Shown here piece by piece: positions 5,246-8,720 of a DNA stretch of 8,720 nucleotides (its first letter is position 1; each line of letters starts with the position of its first letter). A program made the position numbers and the translations under genes. This DNA is from JAUXEH01 sp965602945 (GTDB lineage Bacteria > Acidobacteriota > Aminicenantia > Aminicenantales > Aminicenantaceae). Below the pieces are notes generated by a model that made no database searches, was not told the origin of the DNA, and saw nothing but the letters and a program-made list of their open reading frames with translations. The DNA is taken from the NCBI GenBank assembly GCA_965602945.1, contig CBFDBC010000165.1, positions 1-8,720 on the forward strand, given 5' to 3'.

Positions 5246-8035
5246 ATGAACAGTTGGAAACGGGCTGTCGTGGTGCTTCTCGCCGCTGCTCTTCTCGGAT
5301 TGGTCGCCCGATCCGAGGAGGATATAGACCTGCGTCCCGAAGGCCTCCGATGCGAATACCGGGTCGATCCCCTGGGGATCGGCACGGACAGTCCCCGGCT
5401 GAGCTGGATCCTGGAATCCGGAGAAAGGGGCCAGGGACAGACCGCCTACAGAGTCCTGGTGGCGGACAGCCCGGCGAAGCTGGCCCGGGATGAAGGAAAC
5501 CTGTGGGACAGCGGCCGGGTAGAGTCCGCCGGGACACTCCACATCGAATATGATGGGGCCTCCCTGAGGAGCGGGCAGGCATGTCACTGGAAGGTCCGCA
5601 TATGGGACCGGGACAGGCATCCCTCAAAATGGAGCAGGCCCGCATCCTGGGAAAATGCGCTGCTCGTGCCTGAGGACTGGAAGGGGACCTGGATCTCCGA
5701 TGGGAAACCTGCGCCCTCTAAGGATGCGGATTTTTACCGGGAGGATCCGGCTCCGCTGTTTCGCAAGGCGTTCGTCGTGGATAAAAAGATCGTCCGTGCC
5801 AGGCTCTACGTTACCGGGTTGGGTTATTATGAGGCCCGGATCAACGGCCGGCGGGTGGGCGACCAGGTGCTCGATCCGGGCTGGACCGATTACCGGGACC
5901 GCGTCTTCTACAGCACCTATGATGTAGCGGATCTCCTCCAGAAGGGGGAGAACTGTTTGGGGGTCATGCTGGGGAACGGCTGGTACAACCCCCTCCCGCT
6001 GCGGATGTGGGGCCGGCTGAACCTCCGCGAACATCTTCCCGTGGGCCGGCCCTGTCTGATCGCACAGCTCGAGCTGGTGTTCGCCGACGGGACGCGGCAG
6101 GCACTGGCCTCCGATACCTCCTGGAAGTTCCGGGAAGGGCCGATCCGGAGGAACAACATTTTCCTCGGAGAACTCTATGATGCGCGGCGTGACAGCGCGG
6201 ATTGGGACCTGCCCGGATTCGAGGACGGCGGGTGGGAAAACGCAGAGCCGGCTCCGGCTCCCGGCGGCAGGCTTGAGGCACAGCCTCTGCCGCCGGTTCG
6301 GGCGACCGAGAAGATCGAGCCTGTTGCATTGACGGAACCCTGCCCCGGAACAGTCATCTTTGACATGGGAGAGAATTTCGCAGGGTGGGCCCGCCTGCGG
6401 ATAGGAGCGCCTACGGGAACGGAGATACGCTTCCGCTACGGCGAGCTGCTCTATCCTGACGGGACCCTGAATCCCATGACGAGTGTTGCCGGCCAGGTCA
6501 AGGGGAAACGAAGAGACGGCGCTCTCATAGGAGGGCCGGGCTCGCCGGAGATCGCCGAGCAGAGGGATGTCTACATCGCCAAGGGCCTGGGTGAGGAATT
6601 CTATTCGCCCAGGTTCACTTTTCATGCCTTCCGATACGTGGAGGTCTCCGGATACTCTGTTCGACCGGAGCTCGGGGACCTGACCGGGTTCCGCCTGCAT
6701 TCGGATGTCGAGGAGGTCGGCTTCTTCGAGTGTTCCGATCCCCTGTTCAACCGGATCCAGGACATGACGCGCCGGACCTTCCTCAGCAACATCTTCAGTG
6801 TCCAGTCAGACTGCCCGCACCGAGAGCGCTTCGGGTACGGGGGAGACCTGGCCGTGACCGGCGAGGCCTTCATGCTGAACTACGACATGGCCGCCTTTTA
6901 TGCCAAGGCGGTGCGTGACTGGCACGATGCGGCCCTTCCGGATGGGATGCTGACGGACACGGCGCCGTTCGTGGGGATCCACTACTGCGGCGTGGCCTGG
7001 GCCATGGTGCACCCGCTGCTCCTGAGGCTGCTTCACCGGTACTACGGGGAACGCCGGCTGATCGAGGAGCAGTATCCGACATCCAGCCGCTGGCTGGATC
7101 TCGTGGCCGCACGTAATCCCGACCATATCATCCGCGAGGGGCTCAGCGACCATGAAGGACTCGAGCCGGCGCCCGCTCCCAAAATGGTGACTCCGCTTTA
7201 TCTCGAGAGCGCCAGGCTGCTGACCTGGCTGGCAGGATTCCTCGGGCGGGCCGAGGATCAGGCCCGTTATGATGGCCTGGCGGATGCGATCCAGGCGGCC
7301 TACCGGGAGCAGTTCCAGGGAAGGGATGCCGGCCGGATCGAACCCGTGAGCCAGGCAGGCCAGGCTTTTGCCCTGGCCCTCGATCTCCTGCCCCGGGAGG
7401 AACGTGAGGCGGCGCTGGGCGTGCTCCTGAAAAAGATCGAAGATGAGGAAGGGCACCTTACCACCGGGATCTTCGGCACACGGCTTCTGCTGGACGCGCT
7501 TTCCCGTGCAGGCCATGCCGGTACGGCCGCGGAGATCATCAGGAAGAAAACCTTCCCCGGTTGGGCGTTCATGCTGGAAGAAGGAGCCACGACCCTCTGG
7601 GAGCACTGGGAGTTCAGCGACAACACATTCTCTCACAACCATCCGATGTTCGGATCGGTCAGCGAGTGGTTTTTCAAGTGGCTGGCCGGGATTCAGCCCC
7701 ATCCCGAGGCCGTGGGCTTTGACCGGATCCTCATCCGGCCCCAACCCGTTTCAGGAGTGGATTGGGCCTCGGCCCGCTACTCCTCGATACGGGGTGAGAT
7801 CTCGGTGCATTGGGAAAAGAAAAAGAACACATTCCTTCTCAGAGTCACTATCCCTCCCAATGCGCGGGCCGAGATACATGTTCCCACTTCTGATCCGGCG
7901 TCTGTCCGTGAGGGAGGCCGGCCCGCAGCCTCGGCCGCCGGCCTCCGTTTTCTGGGGCAGGCCGCCGGATGTGCGGTCTACGAAGCAGAGTCGGGCGTGT
8001 ACGAGTTTTCCGCGCAGCCGCCTAGCATTTCATAG
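5246..8035 (+). CDS. Secreted alpha-L-rhamnosidase, glycoside hydrolase family GH78
   Basis: A 929-residue protein, typical for GH78. Residues 1-23 form a signal peptide (MNSWKRAVVVLLAAALLGLV, then ARS before acidic EED), so it acts in the periplasm or outside. Domains in order: Ig/FnIII-like module with the GH78 opening LRCEYRVDPLGI and SPRLSW (about 28-135); beta-sandwich with GLGYYEARINGRRVGD (191-206); second beta-sandwich with DMGENFAGWARL (373-384); (alpha/alpha)6 catalytic barrel (about 490-810); C-terminal beta domain (about 815-925). The catalytic segment DCPHRERFGYGGD gives D522, E527 and D534, with the spacing I recall for D567, E572 and D579 of Bacillus RhaB. E786 in ATTLWEHWE matches the distal conserved Glu (E841 there). 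These residues act as acid, base and rhamnose ligands in an inverting mechanism that releases terminal alpha-L-rhamnose. The aglycone or polysaccharide is not readable. The 175-base gap upstream holds the small ORF candidate. Confidence 0.95.
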   Translation: MNSWKRAVVVLLAAALLGLVARSEEDIDLRPEGLRCEYRVDPLGIGTDSPRLSWILESGERGQGQTAYRVLVADSPAKLARDEGNLWDSGRVESAGTLHIEYDGASLRSGQACHWKVRIWDRDRHPSKWSRPASWENALLVPEDWKGTWISDGKPAPSKDADFYREDPAPLFRKAFVVDKKIVRARLYVTGLGYYEARINGRRVGDQVLDPGWTDYRDRVFYSTYDVADLLQKGENCLGVMLGNGWYNPLPLRMWGRLNLREHLPVGRPCLIAQLELVFADGTRQALASDTSWKFREGPIRRNNIFLGELYDARRDSADWDLPGFEDGGWENAEPAPAPGGRLEAQPLPPVRATEKIEPVALTEPCPGTVIFDMGENFAGWARLRIGAPTGTEIRFRYGELLYPDGTLNPMTSVAGQVKGKRRDGALIGGPGSPEIAEQRDVYIAKGLGEEFYSPRFTFHAFRYVEVSGYSVRPELGDLTGFRLHSDVEEVGFFECSDPLFNRIQDMTRRTFLSNIFSVQSDCPHRERFGYGGDLAVTGEAFMLNYDMAAFYAKAVRDWHDAALPDGMLTDTAPFVGIHYCGVAWAMVHPLLLRLLHRYYGERRLIEEQYPTSSRWLDLVAARNPDHIIREGLSDHEGLEPAPAPKMVTPLYLESARLLTWLAGFLGRAEDQARYDGLADAIQAAYREQFQGRDAGRIEPVSQAGQAFALALDLLPREEREAALGVLLKKIEDEEGHLTTGIFGTRLLLDALSRAGHAGTAAEIIRKKTFPGWAFMLEEGATTLWEHWEFSDNTFSHNHPMFGSVSEWFFKWLAGIQPHPEAVGFDRILIRPQPVSGVDWASARYSSIRGEISVHWEKKKNTFLLRVTIPPNARAEIHVPTSDPASVREGGRPAASAAGLRFLGQAAGCAVYEAESGVYEFSAQPPSIS

Positions 8036-8720
8036 CTTCGACGTCGTCTATGGTCTTGGGTATGGGTTTCCCCAGCAGGCGGTATCCCGTCTCCGTGATC
8101 AGGAAAGCCTCTTCGTTCCGCAGGCCCCCGAAGTCCTTGTAGGTCGCGACCTTATCGTAGTTGATGAACGCTTCGAACCGCCTCTCGGCCTTCCACTGGT
8201 CGATGAGCTCGGGGATGAAGTAGATGCCTGGTTCCACGGTCAGCACGAATCCCGGCTCCAGCTCACGCGCCAGGCGCAGGGACTTCAATCCGAATTGCGT
8301 GCTTTTTTCCTCTCCACCGTACCCGACGAACTTCTCGCCCAGGTTTTCCATGTCGTGTACATCCAGGCCCATCATGTGCCCGGTGCCGCAGGGGAAGAAA
8401 AGCGCATGGGCGCCCTGGGCTACGGCCTCATCGATGTCGCCCCGCATGAATCCCAGGTCCTTGAGTCCCTGAGCCACGGTCCGGCAGGCCAGGAGGTGGA
8501 TGTCCCGGAACGGGATCCCCGGCTTGAGTGCCGCGACTGCGGCCTCGTGCGCGTCGAGGGAGACCTGGTAGATCTCTTTCTGACGGGGCGTGAAAAGAAC
8601 ATCGACCGGCATGGTGCTGGACAGGTCGCCCGCGTAACCCATGGCGGTCTCGGCCCCGGCATCCAGCAGGAACATGTCGCCTCCCTTGAGTACGTTGCCG
8701 TGGAAGTGGTTGTGCAGGGT
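8022..8720 (-). CDS. M24-family metallopeptidase (aminopeptidase P/prolidase-like), C-terminal catalytic part, 5' end outside window
   Basis: Frame is open from the right window edge to TAG (complement of 8022-8024), giving 232 visible residues. The methionine codon at 8673-8675 is internal, because the preceding residues TLHNHFHGNVLKGGD already belong to the pita-bread fold. The dinuclear metal site is complete: D20 (FLLDAGAE), D32 (GYAGDLSSTMPV), H115 (GTGHMMGLDVHD), E163 (LTVEPGIY) and E203 (GGLRNEEAFLIT), numbered in the visible fragment. H122 is also conserved. Such cytoplasmic enzymes cleave Xaa-Pro bonds using Mn2+ or similar ions. GGLRNEE at the last ligand and the long insert about 125-155 fit the roughly 450-residue aminopeptidase P type, where an N-terminal domain would precede. 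The gene is convergent with the rhamnosidase and its end overlaps it by 14 bases. It is probably not part of the glycan cluster. Confidence 0.93.
   Translation of the reverse strand, partial: TLHNHFHGNVLKGGDMFLLDAGAETAMGYAGDLSSTMPVDVLFTPRQKEIYQVSLDAHEAAVAALKPGIPFRDIHLLACRTVAQGLKDLGFMRGDIDEAVAQGAHALFFPCGTGHMMGLDVHDMENLGEKFVGYGGEEKSTQFGLKSLRLARELEPGFVLTVEPGIYFIPELIDQWKAERRFEAFINYDKVATYKDFGGLRNEEAFLITETGYRLLGKPIPKTIDDVEAMKC

Noticed and set aside
3634..5385. A 583-codon open frame on the - strand spanning the end of the LamG gene, the zinc dehydrogenase and the start of the rhamnosidase
   Set aside because: It lies antisense to three well-supported genes, its product is rich in Arg/His/Pro/Asp without any recognisable fold, and such long antisense frames are expected in GC-rich genes with biased codons.
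6809..6847. Apparent loss of a residue in the GH78 catalytic motif (RE-R instead of RDER)
   Set aside because: The spacing D522, E527, D534 equals what I recall for Bacillus RhaB (D567, E572, D579), so this is a normal GH78 variant and not a damaged active site.
6806..7744. A 312-codon open frame on the - strand inside the rhamnosidase
   Set aside because: It is fully opposite the GH78 catalytic domain, whose active-site residues are all in place on the + strand. The antisense product has no recognisable motif.

Overview
The window is GC-rich and densely coding. It holds five genes on the + strand (the first cut by the left edge) and one gene on the - strand, cut by the right edge. No rRNA, tRNA, CRISPR array, insertion sequence or phage gene was seen. 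The codons are G/C-rich at third positions throughout, and no block looks recently acquired. The gene content (SSS symporter, secreted LamG protein, secreted GH78 enzyme) suggests a free-living, polysaccharide-degrading Gram-negative bacterium, perhaps from the Planctomycetes/Verrucomicrobia/Lentisphaerae group or a similar lineage. That placement is inference: there is no phylogenetic marker here.

Layout: (1) positions 2-553, C-terminal part of a sodium:solute symporter; (2) 588-1754, iron-type (group III) alcohol dehydrogenase; (3) 1843-3948, secreted protein with an N-terminal LamG/jellyroll domain and a large C-terminal region whose activity I cannot name with confidence; (4) 4051-5070, zinc-dependent medium-chain dehydrogenase of the sorbitol/threonine dehydrogenase type; (5) 5246-8035, secreted alpha-L-rhamnosidase of family GH78; (6) complement of 8022-8720, C-terminal metallopeptidase domain of an M24 (aminopeptidase P/prolidase-like) protein, whose end overlaps the end of gene 5 by 14 bases. 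Gaps between the + strand genes are about 34, 88, 102 and 175 bases, most starts have a clear Shine-Dalgarno sequence, and no convincing terminator separates them, so genes 1-5 may be one operon.

Proposed joint role (inference): the two exported proteins would bind and trim a rhamnose-containing glycan outside the cytoplasm, the symporter would import a released sugar or acid, and the two unrelated NAD(P)-dependent dehydrogenases would act on it or on a breakdown product. One candidate product is lactaldehyde, which some Fe-type enzymes of this family reduce during rhamnose and fucose breakdown. No SusC/SusD pair, sulfatase, rhamnose isomerase, kinase, aldolase or regulator is visible, so the pathway is incomplete here and the substrate is unproven. 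The best candidate for something poorly described is the LamG fusion protein at 1843-3948.
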